This document shows positions 22,593-34,712 of a stretch of DNA of 64,000 bases, piece by piece. Position numbers and translations under genes: made by a program. The notes under the pieces were generated by a model that had not been told where the DNA came from, ran no database searches, and saw only the letters and a program-made list of their open reading frames with translations. The first letter of the stretch is position 1. Every line of letters starts with the position of its first letter. The stretch is from Gamarada debralockiae (taxonomy: Eukaryota; Ascomycota; Leotiomycetes; Helotiales; Hyphodiscaceae), in contig NXFV01000300.1 in assembly GCA_002803225.1 (NCBI GenBank), positions 1-64,000 on the forward strand, written 5' to 3'.

Positions 22593-25106
22593 TTATACTA
22601 CAAGTCCCTCGCCGGGGGTCTCGTCTTTTTCCGCATTGCCGGCTAGAGCGCCGTACACTCTGAGGGGTACGGCGATCTCGAAGCTTTCACAATCAATTGC
22701 TTCTGCAGCAGCAAGAGTGACGCCTCGATCATCGCTCGCGACCTCCTCGAGAAGGTCTGTGTAGATCTCCCCATTCGCAAGTTGGGGTGTGACAAATTCG
22801 ATTCGTATCCGCCAATCTAGGCTCACTCCACTAGTGATGAATTCCGGGGTCGCAGAGATAGGAATAGTTGGTGAAAATACCACTCTCCGAGCAAAGAGCG
22901 TAGATTCGGAATGAGAGACATGAATCTTTCTTGTGACCCGCAAGATACTAGCTTCCGATCGCAGAGCAATGGCACTGTCGACCTTCTCCGATGTTTCCAA
23001 TGCCACATGTACAGCATAACATGGAATTTCAGCGTCTGTAAAATCGATGGCTGCCGTAATTGTCTCGCCAAGACGATACGCTGGTCTCGCGAGCATGACA
23101 ACTGCCACTCGTTTTCCGCTGCGCGCAATCTCGAATCTATTCGCGCTTTGTTGTGACTCTGTAGCAGTGTTGCTACGGAGAATCGCCATGTCGATGGCTT
23201 CCTTTGCCGTCGTGGGCTCTTCAATGGATGAGTGACGAGATCGCGGCGCCTCAGTAGGAGAAAGAAGTCCATGGCTGGAGTTGTGTCGAGGTTTCGTGAG
23301 TAGTTCGTCAACATAAGCCAGGAAATCGTTCAACGTCGACTCATTTGGCTTTGAATTTGCCTTTGTAAATATCTCCTGCGATGACTCGAGGCTGGTGCTC
23401 TCGATCGTTTTCACTCGTGCCTGGTCTCGAAGTATTATGTACGGAGACATCAGATCGTGCCCAAGAAGTTCTCCATGGTTGTTCACACTTCCCAAAATCC
23501 GGAATGGCACCTCTACCGACTTCACTTGCTGTTCCTTTGCGCCACCAGGTCGTTGTATACCTATAACCAGCTTGTACGTTATCTTGATGGCCTTCCCACG
23601 GTGACTAGGAGGCAGTCCCCGGGGCAACTTGAACGAGTACTTGTAGCTCTTGCTTTCCCCAGGTGCGAGTCGAAGGTCGACAAACAAAATCGATTGCGGA
23701 GTTGAAAGAAGCGGTATCGATCGAGAACTAGCAATGCCCCTCATCTCTTTAATGGTGCTGAGTTCGCCGCCCCCAAGCAGACCTCCGAGTGATTCACCAA
23801 AATTGCCCCAACCAAACCCCCCCAGAAGTCCACTATCTCTCTTGTTCCTTTCCACTCCAATTACACCTCCTCCCTGTCCACCTACGGCACCTTTCCGCTT
23901 CACCTCCTCAAACGGAGCCTGGCTGACTAAAGAACCGTCGAGTGTGAAGGACCCATTAATTTGTGCATAACCCATCATCAAAGTCTCCGGAGGCCGGTGA
24001 TGATTGACAAATCCTAAGTTTGAAGGTCGTTTTGTGTGTCCATAGGCTGATGGTATGCGTCCTGGTTGGGGCACATATTCTGAGGCGAGTGTCTCGGTCG
24101 AATTATTACTGAGAGAATAAAACTCCCCACTGCTTCGTGGTGTTCCTGTTATACTTGCGGGTGAAAGTACTCTGGCCATAGGGGGTGCGGGCTGCTCCGC
24201 TATCTTGGGTATTGTATCTTTCGATCTCGGTGACAGTAATCGAGAGGGATCTTGGTATCCATCGCCATTAAATCTATCCATTGCTCTTGCATCTGCCGAG
24301 GGTGACGCGACCATAGGAAACTTAAATGCTTGTGGAAATGATCCTGAGCCTTTCCTCCTTGTAAATGGTGCTCCTCCGAGACTAGGCGTACTGGGCGCAG
24401 TCACGATTCCAGACTGCCGTCGCGAAGGTCGTTCTGGTAATGTGTAATCTGAATTAACCGGAGAAAACGAGGACATGGGGAGGGGTGAGGGCTGAGTGGA
24501 TGATCGTTGACCCATTGGCGCTGTTTACTGTTAGCCTCGAGACCCAACGTTCAAGAAGTATTGCGAAGTACCTGAAATAGGTCCTCCAGCGACACCATTC
24601 CTCCGTGGAACGATTTGCAAGCTGGCAGATCTCCCATGTCCCTTCGATAACCTCCGCGGCCCTTCTGGCAGACTGCTACGGCTTGCCACATCGTCTGCAG
24701 CGGTTTCACTCGCCCCGATGGAAATTATAGAAACAGAACGCTTGTGGCTGCCACTCTCTTTCCCAGCTCTCGAATGACCGCCGTTCCATGATCCAGATCC
24801 AACCTGGGATGATCGCACAGATGTCACTGGGGCAGTTAAGGAGAGAGTTGTTCGGTGGCCTCTAGCGGTCTGCGACGGCCGAGGGCTCAACGTGCTGCTC
24901 TTGACTTGCGCGCCTGGAGCTTTCCTCTGCCTCTCCCCCCCCGATGCGAGCCCATTGGCGGCGGCTGGACGCAGCATCGTTCTCGATGGCGTAGGAGTAG
25001 TCGCAATGTTCTTGAATGTAATCTCGCAGTCGATGTCCTCGCCAGCAAATACCGTCTGCTCTGTCCATTGTACGAAGACTCTGATATTTGTCAATGGGGT
25101 CGACAT
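22593..25106 (-). CDS. RGP1: Rgp1 family protein (Ric1-Rgp1 complex)
   Basis: Two exons, complement of 24572-25106 and 22593-24520 (820 aa). The N-terminus IRVFVQWTEQTVFAGEDIDCEITFKN is the first strand of the arrestin-like Rgp1 fold. A long Ser/Pro/Arg-rich linker (about 45-330) follows. The second arrestin-like half starts LRLAPGESKSYKYSFKLPRGLPPSHRGKAIKITYKL, written here as overlapping short matches, and continues with VEVPFRIL, SGKRVAVVMLARPAYRLGE and SLDWRIRIEFVTP. Family role: with Ric1 it forms the Golgi exchange factor for the Rab Ypt6 in retrograde traffic. Intron phase is 1. Divergent from MOB1. The low-complexity linker is much longer than in yeast, as is usual in moulds. Confidence 0.85.
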
Positions 25107-25590
25107 GGCGCTGATCTGGAGACCAACACTCCTTCTGCTAGAAGGAGATCAGTACTGCCAGTCATGAATGCAGCGAAGGTAGAGGTAGATCGAATGTTTC
25201 CGTCGGCATAATTAGAATTGTTGATTAAATCGAATTTATTCCGACTTCATTGCCGGAATACGAGCTCAAAAGGAGTTGAGATGCTTGAATGCGATTTAAG
25301 GTTTTGGCGGCCTTACACCAAGATTTCAGCCTGACAGCGAATCTCTGAGCCAACGAGGCCCAAAGTAAACAACTCTAGAAAATTCACGACATCGTCACCC
25401 CTTTCAACTTCTCCCTCCCAACTCGCACAACTTCGTATCACCCCCTTCGAGCATCGCAGGACTTGTGCCGGAGGACAGTCAATCTTTGTGTCACAATTAG
25501 TATACGAAAACCTCTTCAATGAATGATAATCGCTCTGCTAACGCGTGGAATGTAGAGACTTCAACCATCGTTTCCTCATCATAAAACAAG
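25107..25590. promoter_or_regulatory. bidirectional promoter of RGP1 and MOB1
   Basis: 484 bp between divergent start codons. No clear TATA element; short pyrimidine-rich stretches near 25390-25450. Expected to contain both 5' UTRs. Confidence 0.4.
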
Positions 25591-26561
25591 ATGGCTTCCT
25601 TCATCACCACCGTGTCAGTATTCCAACTTCATTGCTGGAAGTCATCACAACAATGACTTCCACAATTCTCCAGTTGTTGAGTTTCCGGGCTCCCAAAGTC
25701 TTGTCCCCAATCTGTCCCCTGAGTCAATCCACATCCACATGACCGTTCAGGTCATGCAAGACGATGATCCCTTTCATCAGCACCCAGAGCCTGCATATGT
25801 GTTACCTTACTCACAGGGTTATGATGATAGTAATCAGCGGACACGAAACCAATTCAGACCACGAAATGCAAACAAGGGTACCACGAGCTACCAACTGCGA
25901 CAATATGCGGAGGCTACACTTGGTGGTGGAAGTCTGCGAAAGATCGTGAAGCTTCCTGAGGGAGAGGATGAGAATGAATGGCTCGCAGTCAACAGTAAGG
26001 ACTTTCGGCATGGTTTGAGATTGGATGCTCACGAAAATTAGTGGTGGACTTCTACAATCACATCAACCTTCTCTACGGATCGATCACCGAGTTCTGTTCG
26101 CCACAATCATGCCCCGAAATGAAGGCGACTGATGAGTTCGAATACCTCTGGCAGGATTCGGAGAACTTCAAGCGTCCCACAAAGATGGCTGCGCCGACAT
26201 ATATTGAACATTTGATGGGTTGGGTCCAGAGCAACATTGACAATGAGGCTGTTTTCCCTAGCAGAATTGGTATGAGTCCTCCCATGTTCTCAAAAGTCCC
26301 ACTGCTAAATAATCAACAGGTGTTCCGTTCCCAAAGACATTCTCAAGCATGATCCGCCAAGTCTTCAAACGAATGTACCGTGTTTACGCTCACATCTACT
26401 GCCACCACTACCCTGTCATCCGCGAGCTCGGTCTTGAGGCACATCTCAACACCAGCTTCAAGCATTACGTTCTTTTCATTGATGAGCACAACCTTGCTAG
26501 TGGAAAGGATTTTTGGGGCCCATTGGGAGATCTTGTGGACAGCATGCTCAGAAGCGATTGA
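25591..26561 (+). CDS. MOB1: MOB kinase activator 1
   Basis: Four exons: 25591-25613, 25831-25994, 26042-26269, 26320-26561 (218 aa, family length about 215). Mob1 binds and activates NDR/LATS-type kinases (Dbf2, Sid2) in the mitotic exit or septation pathway. I chose the tiny first exon because splicing 25613 to 25831 gives [19 protein letters not shown], the conserved MOB1 start. The ATG at 25739 is in frame but lies inside the 217-nt intron and would add unrelated sequence. Conserved parts: [56 protein letters not shown] (zinc ligands), HIYCHHYP, and [14 protein letters not shown] to the end LVDSMLRSD. Confidence 0.95.
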
Positions 26562-26854
26562 TGGAAATAATAATTTTGGTGGGATAGAAGCTGGCATGAA
26601 TTCATGGTGTTGGCGTTATCTGTACAATTGGAGTGGACGGAGTCTTTGGGAATTGGGACGGGTTGCTATAATGGGTCTTCTAGGGCTCGTTGAAGGATTA
26701 TGGGAGAATAGATGACATTAGAGTGTACCTGTAAGATGCTATGGTGAAACCATTGCTATTCTTCTACAATTGATGAAGTTCATCATCTATGCTGCTTCTC
26801 TTGTACGAAACAGTGCGTGAGTTCCGGCTCACCTCTCCCCAGTGGGACGTAGAT

Positions 26855-27781
26855 CTACAAGCTCAGTTGTTTAATCCTTCCCTTTTCCAGCAAAACAACA
26901 GGTAACCTCTGCACTGCCACATCCGCATACGCTTTCTCCTCCCTATTCCTCATCTCCCTCCACTCCAGAATCTCCCTCTGCACCTCCCTCTCCGATGCAT
27001 AACCACTCCCCACTGGCTCACCCAACACCTCATAAGTGGGAACACACCTGTGCAAACATCATGTCTCTCGCCCCATCCTGTCACTTTCTGCAGGCCCATC
27101 AAATTTGTTGCTCTAGTCTTCTCAAATGCGCTTCTGACAACCACTTTAATGACTTGAATATTCTTCATTGCTTCTATCGCCACGGGATTTGCGGGAGGGC
27201 AACGCCATCGAACCATGGGCTTGGTAAGGAAGTGCAATGCGTATCTCTTTTCTACAGGGCTTTCGATGGGTGAGGCGTCGCCGTGGATTACGCAGGGGCG
27301 GTAATTTAAGGAGTGGCCGTTGGGAGCGAAGTGTAGGACTACGCCGTCCACTTTCGTAGCTGAGACCACCACTTTAATACTCCGCTTCTCCTTCGTCATC
27401 TTTGCCAACAGCATAGCTGAATTTCCATGCAGATACACATCAAACGGTTCCTCATCGTACGTTTTTCCATCGTCTTCCGGGAGTGGTGGTGCGGATGGAT
27501 CGTATTGACCCGGAACATCTGTCATGAAGAGACTGAATAGAGCTGGCTCGTCACTTTCGTTTGTGATTACGAATGAGACGTTTGCGAAGAGTGTCTTTTG
27601 CAATACCGAATGGGCTGTTTTCTATTCGTAATTTGCTGTGGACTCGGTCAGCCAAAAATCATAAGATTTGAGTGATTGAACGAAAGTAAATTGATCTATC
27701 TCGATTTTTATATACTTGAATTGTGTTCTCTTTTGTTTGCACAAACGCAGCAGGTTGGCTTTGCAAACTTTGAGATCTCAT
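26855..27781 (-). pseudogene. broken flavin-binding, pyridoxamine-5'-phosphate-oxidase-like gene
   Basis: The core reads AHSVLQKTLFANVSFVITN, DGKTYDEEPFDVYLHG, DGVVLHFAPNGHSLNYRP, GDASPIESPVEKRYALHFLT, then the C-terminal PTYEVLGEPVGSGYA. That is the PNPOx-like FMN-binding family common in fungi (split-barrel fold). The reading frame breaks at about 27048: VCTGV continues one frame away in VPTYEVLGEP, as if one base were missing. The 5' part is uncertain: a possible exon from 27781 (complement, MRSQSLQSQ) needs a weak splice. Probably inactive, or a single sequence error plus an unusual first exon. Confidence 0.6.
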
Positions 27782-28405
27782 ATTTAGGGGTGAAAGGACC
27801 CGAACTGATGGGATCTCTGGCTCACACTTTTATAGAATTTTAGAATTACAACACATCGTAAACTATTCATCAGCATAGAGATGATTCCAGATTAAATACG
27901 CCATCGACTGCAAGAAGTTGACTTGTGTCCTTGCTTCTGAAACTTTCAACCCCATTGCCACTACTCCACGCTTGGGTCCTGGCGCCGAGCGGATCCATCC
28001 TTGTCACGTGAATCCATAAATGGGCCCAATGGCTTGACAGAGGCTTTCCTTTTTGGGAAATACATTTATTAAAATCCAGAACGTTGTAGTCTTGATGTTG
28101 AATCTGTTACTTTTAAATTATCGGGGTTGCTGATCGGAGTTACTGGCTCGGCAAGTACGGGATAACCAACTAAGGCAACACCGAAAGTATACCCGGAAAT
28201 AGACCCAACCGAGCTGATTACCGCCAGCAGCGGGCTCCAAGACAAATTATGTTGATGAAAAGTCTTAGCAGTCGAGACGAGCTTACTCTCTCCACTACAT
28301 GATGAGTAAGTCATCCCGTTTCTGTTGATAATTAATCACCCGCGTGGCATCTGATGCAGACAAATTGTTAAGGCCAAGAAAAAACTCCTTAAAAGGGAAA
28401 ACGAA
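27782..28405. other. intergenic region
   Basis: No gene supported. The minus-strand frame 28069-28314 has no recognisable motif. Confidence 0.4.
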
Positions 28406-29210
28406 GGGATGGGCTAAATCAACTCCACTCCCGGCTAAATCAACTCCTCGAGGGTACACTCATCAACCTCGGGCTGTAGCTGTACGATCCAATTGGCCTC
28501 CCTTGTTATCATACAATGGGAACGCAAGAAGAATGGCGAAGTGATTTTACTTGACGATATCCATCGCTATTGGTACTATTATAGGCCTAGTCCTGATGCT
28601 TTGAAGACTAGCTCTCTATAGACTAGTTCCCCGGCAATTCCACGTCCAATACTCAATCCTATACGTATACCAGAGTCTAGTACTCGACGGTACCCTTCCT
28701 TGTGGGAGCTCTCTAGTATCTCTGTACTACCTGCCCTTGATCGACCGAAGTCACTAGTAGATAAGCTCTATGTGGTCCATTCAGGGCTAAAACGGCCGTC
28801 TTCTACTGCTTTAGCAATGGCTAGACTTGAAGCTGGTCACGTGGATCCATACGAACCAAGGACTCGGAGGGAGCGCGCTATATGTGTGGAATAGCATTAG
28901 TCTATCAGGACGATTGTGTGGAGGACGCAGCTACAATTGCTGCATCTGCTATGAGAAGGGACACAATTGGGGGCGTTGAGGTATACGCCCAGGATGCGGA
29001 GTTCGAGTTAGACGATTTGGACAAGTTACTGTAGTTGGGAATAGCTTCATTTCTGGGTCTTTTGATTACAATTCAATGTTTACACAATTACACTACGGCG
29101 CGTCGCATTCGTATGCAAATTCTACTGTGGCACGAGGTTGATAAGTGTACTCCCGAAATTAGGACCGAAGAGTTGATTTAGCCGGGAGTGGAGTTGATTT
29201 AGCTCATCCC
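28406..29210. mobile_element. 805-bp element with 41-bp terminal inverted repeats
   Basis: 28406-28446 and 29170-29210 are inverted copies differing at one of 41 positions. Each end holds the word gctaaatcaactc twice, once outside and once inside cactcccg, so the ends are also subterminal direct repeats. No target duplication is evident. The interior has short open frames (28344-28544 and 28700-28894), none recognised. The near-perfect ends argue for a fairly recent insertion or for a family kept uniform. Superfamily unassigned. Confidence 0.75.
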
Positions 29211-29573
29211 GCACATTGCAAGCGTTGAACGTGCAAATGTTACATATCAACGAATAGTATAAGTCTCACCTTCTTTCCGTTCTGTGATGATGGATTCTTT
29301 ACATATTGTTACAATTTGTTCTGGTTTTTTGGCGTAGATCACAAAGAATACTTAGCAGAAACAGGTCTGAGCATCAGAAGTGATGGATTTGTTACGAGAA
29401 TCGGCTGCGGGGCAGATAATAAGGTATATTACTCGGAACAAAGTCCTAGTGTATCCTGAAGAAAGAGAAAATTTTCGATGGCTACCTTTGGTACAGTATC
29501 TCTCAAGGATATCAATCGAGTTGAGCTCACTGACAAGAATTAGGACGCTCTTCTAGCACAAGAGGACAAACAA
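29211..29573. promoter_or_regulatory. presumed promoter of the MFS gene
   Basis: 363 bp. An upstream ATG at 29478 opens a short frame (MATFGTVSLKDINRVELTD) that stops at 29544, before the chosen start. It could be an upstream ORF. Confidence 0.35.
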
Positions 29574-31728
29574 ATGGAATCCGGAGAGAACGTTGCCGAA
29601 ACTCCACATAAAGACGACACCGAAGCACTCGAGGAGAAAAAATCAGATGTTACCGAAGAGGATAGAGAATACGAGACCGAAGATCCATCCCCTTTCCACC
29701 TAGCAACTGTAGCCACGGCCCCTGACAACGAAGTCACACAATCACGAACGCGACAGTCGGAAGTACATATCGTCTTGACAAGAACCTCTACCACGCCGTA
29801 CACCCGCGAGCGCTTCGATGGTTCGTATTCTCGGGTTCCTTTCTTGCAATTCCAGAGCGTTTTAGGAGAAGCAAGACGGCTTTCCTTTCCCATCTTGTTT
29901 CTCATGAGAGAAAATCGCTACTCTTAATCATTTCTAGAAGGGGACGTGGCTAACTCCGAGATCCTGAACAGTCGAGCAAGCCATCTCAGCCAAAAGGACA
30001 ACATCAGTCGTTATAGCCCCAACAAAGACTTCGGATGGGACAATCCTCGTAGACTGGTACACTACCGACGACCCGGCAAATCCTCAAAATTGGCCGGCGT
30101 CGAGGAAAGCTTGGGTTCTTCTACAGCTGTGCGCGTACTCTCTCACCGTGTATGGCGCATCCAGCATGTACGTTCCCGGGGAAGAGGGAGTCAAGGAGCA
30201 ATTCCATGTTGGTGCTACACCTGCGGCAGTCGGTCTAGCTAGTAAGGAACATCTGCTCTTTGATTTCTCCCCTCCTGCTCTCACTCGTGTTTCCTCTCAT
30301 GTACTCCATTTACTCCCGATATCTCCCCATACATAAACTCCGTTTGCTCTTGGGATAAATCTTGATTAGGAAATACTGACTCCCAGTGATCCAGTCTATG
30401 TCGTTGGGTATGGAATTGGTCCGCTGCTGTTCGCCCCGCTGAGTGAGATTGCTTCGATTGGGAAGAACTGGGTATATGTGCCTACTTTTTCTCTCTTCTT
30501 GATACTCTCTATTCCGACTGCGGTCGTGGATAACTATGCCGGGCTTCTGGTGTTGAGGTTCTTGACTGGCTTTTTTGGGAGTCCGTGTCTGGCAAACGGA
30601 GGCGCCTCGGTTGGGGACATGGTAAGCCATTCTCCCGTCACAACTGGTTCAAACCATCGAAACTAACGGGGAAATAGTATTCTCTTCTGGAGCTTCCAGT
30701 CTACCTATCATCATGGACAGCAGCCTGTTTTTGGGGACCAGCAATCGGTCCTATCATTGCTGCCTTCGCCGTGCAAGCCAAAGGCTGGCGCTGGGGTCTC
30801 TGGGAAATTGTCTGGTTGACCGCCCCAATTCTCATCGTATTCCTATTTGCATATCCTGAGACTTCTGCAGACAACATTCTCCGGCGGAGAGCACAGCGCC
30901 TACGCAAGTTGACTGGGAGGAGCAATATCAAATCGAAGAGCGAGATTGAGCAGGAAAATCTGAGGGCTTCGGAGGTATTTTTGGATGCTATCATTAAGCC
31001 AATTGAGATTATGGTTAAGGATCCTGCGGTAGCTTTCACAAATATTTACGTAAGTGGTTCTCTCTACTCGCATCGCCACCAATAACAAAATCAGATTGAG
31101 ATTATCAGATTAACCATATAAATAGACATCCCTAACATACGGAATCTACTACTCCTTCTTCGAAGTCTTTCGGCTGGTCTACCCGCCAATATACAACTTC
31201 AACCTAGGCGAAACCGGCCTCTGCTTCCTCACCATTGGCATCGCGTGCTTAATCGGAGTCTCCGGATTCCTGATCTACCAATTCAAGTATCTCATCCCAG
31301 ACATCAAGAAAAACGGTCTCAGGGCCCCGGAACATCGTCTTGTGCCTGCGCTTCTAGGCGTCGTTTTCCTGCCTATCGGATATTTTATGTTTGGCTGGAC
31401 GGCGAGACATGGTGTACATTGGATCGTTAGCCTGATTGGCGTAGTCATTCTAGTCACGAGCAATTTTTTGATCTTCCAATGCGTGTTTGTATACCTCCCC
31501 CTTTCGTACCCAAAATATGCCGCGTCGTTGTTTGCAGCTAATGACCTTTCTCGGTCGCTGTTTGCGGCATCATGTATCTTGTTTTCGAGGCCGATGTTTA
31601 TTAATCTCGGCATTGGGGGAGGGGTTAGTTTGTTAGCTGGATTGTCGTGTCTGGGGATTCTGGGGATGTTTTATCTCTGGCGATATGGTGGGTGGTTGAG
31701 GTCGAAGAGTACGTTTGCCATGAGCTAG
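29574..31728 (+). CDS. MFS drug:proton antiporter (DHA1, FLR1-like)
   Basis: Plasma-membrane exporter type. My model has exons 29574-29820, 30017-30241, 30395-30621, 30678-31049, 31126-31728 (557 aa). The N-terminus is acidic and cytosolic, then SDGTILVDWYTTDDPANPQNW, the hallmark that precedes helix 1. SLTVYGASSMYVPGEEGV, LYVVGYGIGPLLFAPLSE-type helices (here IYVVGYGIGPLLFAPLSE), LRFLTGFFGSPCLANGGASV, GWRWGLWEIVWL and FLFAYPETSADNIL follow, then six C-terminal helices. Introns 2-4 are unambiguous. Intron 1 (29821-30016) is less certain: an extra exon from 29938 (EGDVANSEIL) would need a frame change before PTKTSDG. Neighbours are accessory, so it may export a toxic metabolite. Confidence 0.8.
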
Positions 31729-33193
31729 ATCGGAGATTTGAATGAATGGAAATGGAATGCCGGCGGAATTATATTTTAGGGAATGCCATGGCTTTAGGAG
31801 GAGCTTGAACTTACCGAATCAATTTTTGCGGGGTTTGCCTCTTTTCACTTAACCGATACCGTTATTTTTGGCTCTATCTTCGAAATATTTTTGTTCTCAT
31901 TTGCTCTACGCATATTATAAAGAGTACCACTGAATCATACCACTGTAATGGGTTGATGTCGTCAAAAATGGCCGTCACAAAAGGGAGTGTTGGGCTGTTG
32001 GGAAGAGTTAATACTTTCCGTCTACATCAAAAATGTCGCTAGTTACGCACACAACTCCAAGGAAATGGCCAAACCTCGTTTCAGCCTTGTGGGTCTCGCA
32101 AAGTTGCAGAGAAAGTTTCATAAGCCTTGCAACAACGGGTGTCGCGAGTAAGGTACGTCACCCGCGACCGTCACACGCCACATCGTAGCCCGGCACTCTG
32201 TTTTGCCTCATCTCGATATCTTGTGAGGTACAAGGGTGTCTTGGATGCCATTTTGGTAAAATTGACTTCTTCGGCGAAGCTTGTTACAGAAAGTCTAGGG
32301 ACTCTACTTTTTGAATGTGGACGCTGATCTTAAGCTCCGCCGTTTGAGAGGCGTGATTGGGCATACTCGTTATAACTTTAGGCTCTCATTGCCTAATCTG
32401 TGCTTGGGCAATGAGTTCTCAATCTGATAAATGCGGACGTGAATTTTTCTCATGTTTGATGTTCCGTTTGATGAACCGATCAGATTATTCTTTGCTACTT
32501 CACATGGGAATTCTCAGTGAAGTCGTCAGCAGGGTTGTTCCAGAAGAGTTTGGCCGTCTTCTTTCTATTCATCTGAATAACTTCTTGCGACCTTCTCATT
32601 GGACAAGCTAGGATATTGCGGCCCTTCAGGTTTTCTATTTTGCTGATGCCCAGCAGATCTGATAATCAGAATTCTAATTTTGCATATTATTGCAAGGTTT
32701 TGGCAGTCACTTGCCTTGGATATCAAAAAGGGCATTATATCAGCCAGGTTGATTTTGGTTATTGAAGCATCTCACAAATGGCCATTCAAGCGCATGTTGT
32801 TGACTGCGCCATGTTTGAGATGGACTAGCCGGAGAAGTTGAAGCTCTTGAAAATATTCATCGTGAAGTTACGTACTCCAGACAAGCTGAACTTGCGCGTC
32901 ACTTGCGAAAGTTTCTCTTTCCACGGCAAGTGTGTGTGGCCAGACGACGGCATCATTATCATTCTGTCTCATTTGATGGGAGAAATAAATACTCTAATTT
33001 GTATATAACCTTTGGCTCTTATCATGCAAGTCCATCATCGCAACCAACATCTTCAATCTCAACTTCCATCTCAACAGCCGGTCTGACAATCCTCACAGAG
33101 CAGTGCTCACCCAGTCAATAATCTTTCACATAATTTTCTAAATTATTACACATCTTCACTGTCCAAAGCCGGTCTTCAACAACAGTCATCAAG
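31729..33193. other. intergenic region
   Basis: About 1.5 kb without a recognisable gene. Short frames at 32127-32611 have no motif. The last 200 bp (tatataacc near 33001, then CT-rich sequence) are a likely promoter for the next gene. Confidence 0.4.
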
Positions 33194-33793
33194 ATGCAAC
33201 TCACAATCAAGTCCGCGTCTCTCATTGTCCTCTTCTGCGCTGCCTTGTCAGCCAACGCAGCTCCTTTCCCCGTTACTGAGAGCGATCTGATTGTGCGTGC
33301 CAACCCACCTCCACCTCCTCCACCACCTGCCCACAATGATCCTCCCAAGCCTCACACTCGGGACTTGGAGGAGAGACAGCAAGGGCCAAATGATGGAAAC
33401 CGCCGTCCTCCACCTCCACCTCCACCCCATGTACGCGATCTGGAGGAGAGACAGCGTCAAGGACCAAACGGCAACGCCAACGGCAACAAACGCCCTCCAC
33501 CACCTCCTCACGCGCGTGACTTGAAAGAGCGACAGCGTCAAGGGCCCAATGACAACAGCAATCAACACCCTCCAGCACCGCCACCTCCTCCTCACGCGCG
33601 TGACTTGGAAGAGCGCCAGCGCCAAGGACCAAATGGTAACCCCCCTAATGGACCGGCCAATGGGAACCCTGCAAGCAACAACAGAGGAAAAGACGGTCCT
33701 GGAGCTGCTGCTGGGGTAAGTGTTGTCCAACATTCTCCAAAATTACACTAACTGAAGTAGGCTGCCGCTGCTGCTCAGAGGGGTGGGAACTAA
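33194..33793 (+). CDS. secreted Pro-rich tandem-repeat protein
   Basis: 184 aa, exons 33194-33715 and 33761-33793. MQLTIKSASLIVLFCAALSA is a clear signal peptide. Four units follow, each a proline run (5-8 Pro), then H(T/V/A)RDLEERQ or RDLKERQ, then a linker QGPNxN. Units start near residues 36, 69, 97 and 122. Dibasic pairs (RR, KR) stand before two of the proline runs, and LEERQ resembles propeptide ends of other fungal secreted proteins, so proteolytic release of repeats in the secretory pathway is possible. Pro after a dibasic pair is poor for Kex2, which weakens this. The tail is Gly/Ala-rich with AAAAAQRGGN from exon 2. No known family; alternatives are a wall protein or an effector. 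Confidence 0.75.
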
Positions 33794-34129
33794 ATCCAGT
33801 CAGAGACTGGCGCACAACTCAGGAAACAGACGGATGGCATTTGAATTAAACAGCTACTGTAGTGTTTCATCAAAACTCCTTCAATGCCAAAGCCTTTCAA
33901 AACAGAGTCCTTACCGTATCCCATGCTTCACCTCGAGACGCTGACCTTATAGTGCTCAAATTCTAAGGAAGAGCAAAAGTGCCATTACTACTCCTAACTG
34001 AAGATAATATGATGCCTCCCAGGTCCCATCGACAAGCCGCCGTTGGCACTCCCCAAGCTCACGCCGGCGCCACACGTACTCGGCAGATTCAAGATTCTAC
34101 TTCCCAACTCAGCAGAGTCATCAAGCCTA
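33794..34129. other. intergenic region
   Basis: Convergent ends; nothing recognised. Confidence 0.35.
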
Positions 34130-34712
34130 TTATTCTTCGTAATATTGATCACTGCACCAACCATACATCCCTGCCCCTCCACTCACGTTGCTTCCGAGCC
34201 CTGTTCCTGCGGCGGTCCCATTCAGCCCCACAATGAAATCAACCACGCCACGGTGGGAGGCACAAGGATTGTAGAGTACCCAACTTCATAACAACTACTC
34301 ATGAGGCTAAATTCCCAGCTCATGACCCATTGGCCTACTGGGACGCCAATGGGAGAAGGGTGCAAGGGATCACTTGAGCCGTCCCATATCCAAAGTGAGC
34401 TGTTGGCGGAAGCCGGTCGGAGGGAACCAGATGCTGCCACGTAAGTTGCTTGTGCGATCGGTACGTTGGGGTTTGTGATATTTGAGCTTGTGGATGAAGT
34501 GATGTTGAAGGAGATGGCGAAGCCGTACGAGAACACTGGTATCGCGGTGAGGATTTGAATTGAGACTGGGAACGAGGCGGCAGGGGTGTATGTGTGGTTT
34601 GGAAGCGGGGAAAGGAAATCGATTTCAATGTTCAAGGCTGTTGCGGCTGAGGCGGTTGCAAGTGCGATATATATAAGAGTGGTGATAATGAGGACGTTGG
34701 GGTCTGAGGGGA
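34130..34712 (-). pseudogene. probable broken gene for a secreted DUF7136-like protein
   Basis: Reading leftwards from about 34700: VLIITTLIYIALATASA is a signal-peptide-like stretch, then LNIEIDFLSPLPNHTYTP, FPVSIQILTAIPVFSYGFAI, SLWIWDGSSDP and GVPVGQWVMSWEFSL. This order fits small fungal secreted proteins of the DUF7136 type. After PPTV (about 34256) the frame must change to give GVVDFIVGLNGTAAG and the end CSDQYYEE at 34132, with no intron that fits. The start codon is not resolved; an upstream exon is likely. Function unknown. Confidence 0.45.

Noticed and set aside
25739..26041. alternative MOB1 start at 25739
   Set aside because: Would add residues unrelated to MOB1, while the 25591 exon restores the conserved N-terminus.
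31729..33193. possible gene among frames at 32127-32611
   Set aside because: No conserved motif on either strand and no consistent splice chain.
33248..33733. minus-strand frame rich in Trp and Arg
   Set aside because: Mirror of the proline-rich repeats of the secreted protein on the plus strand.
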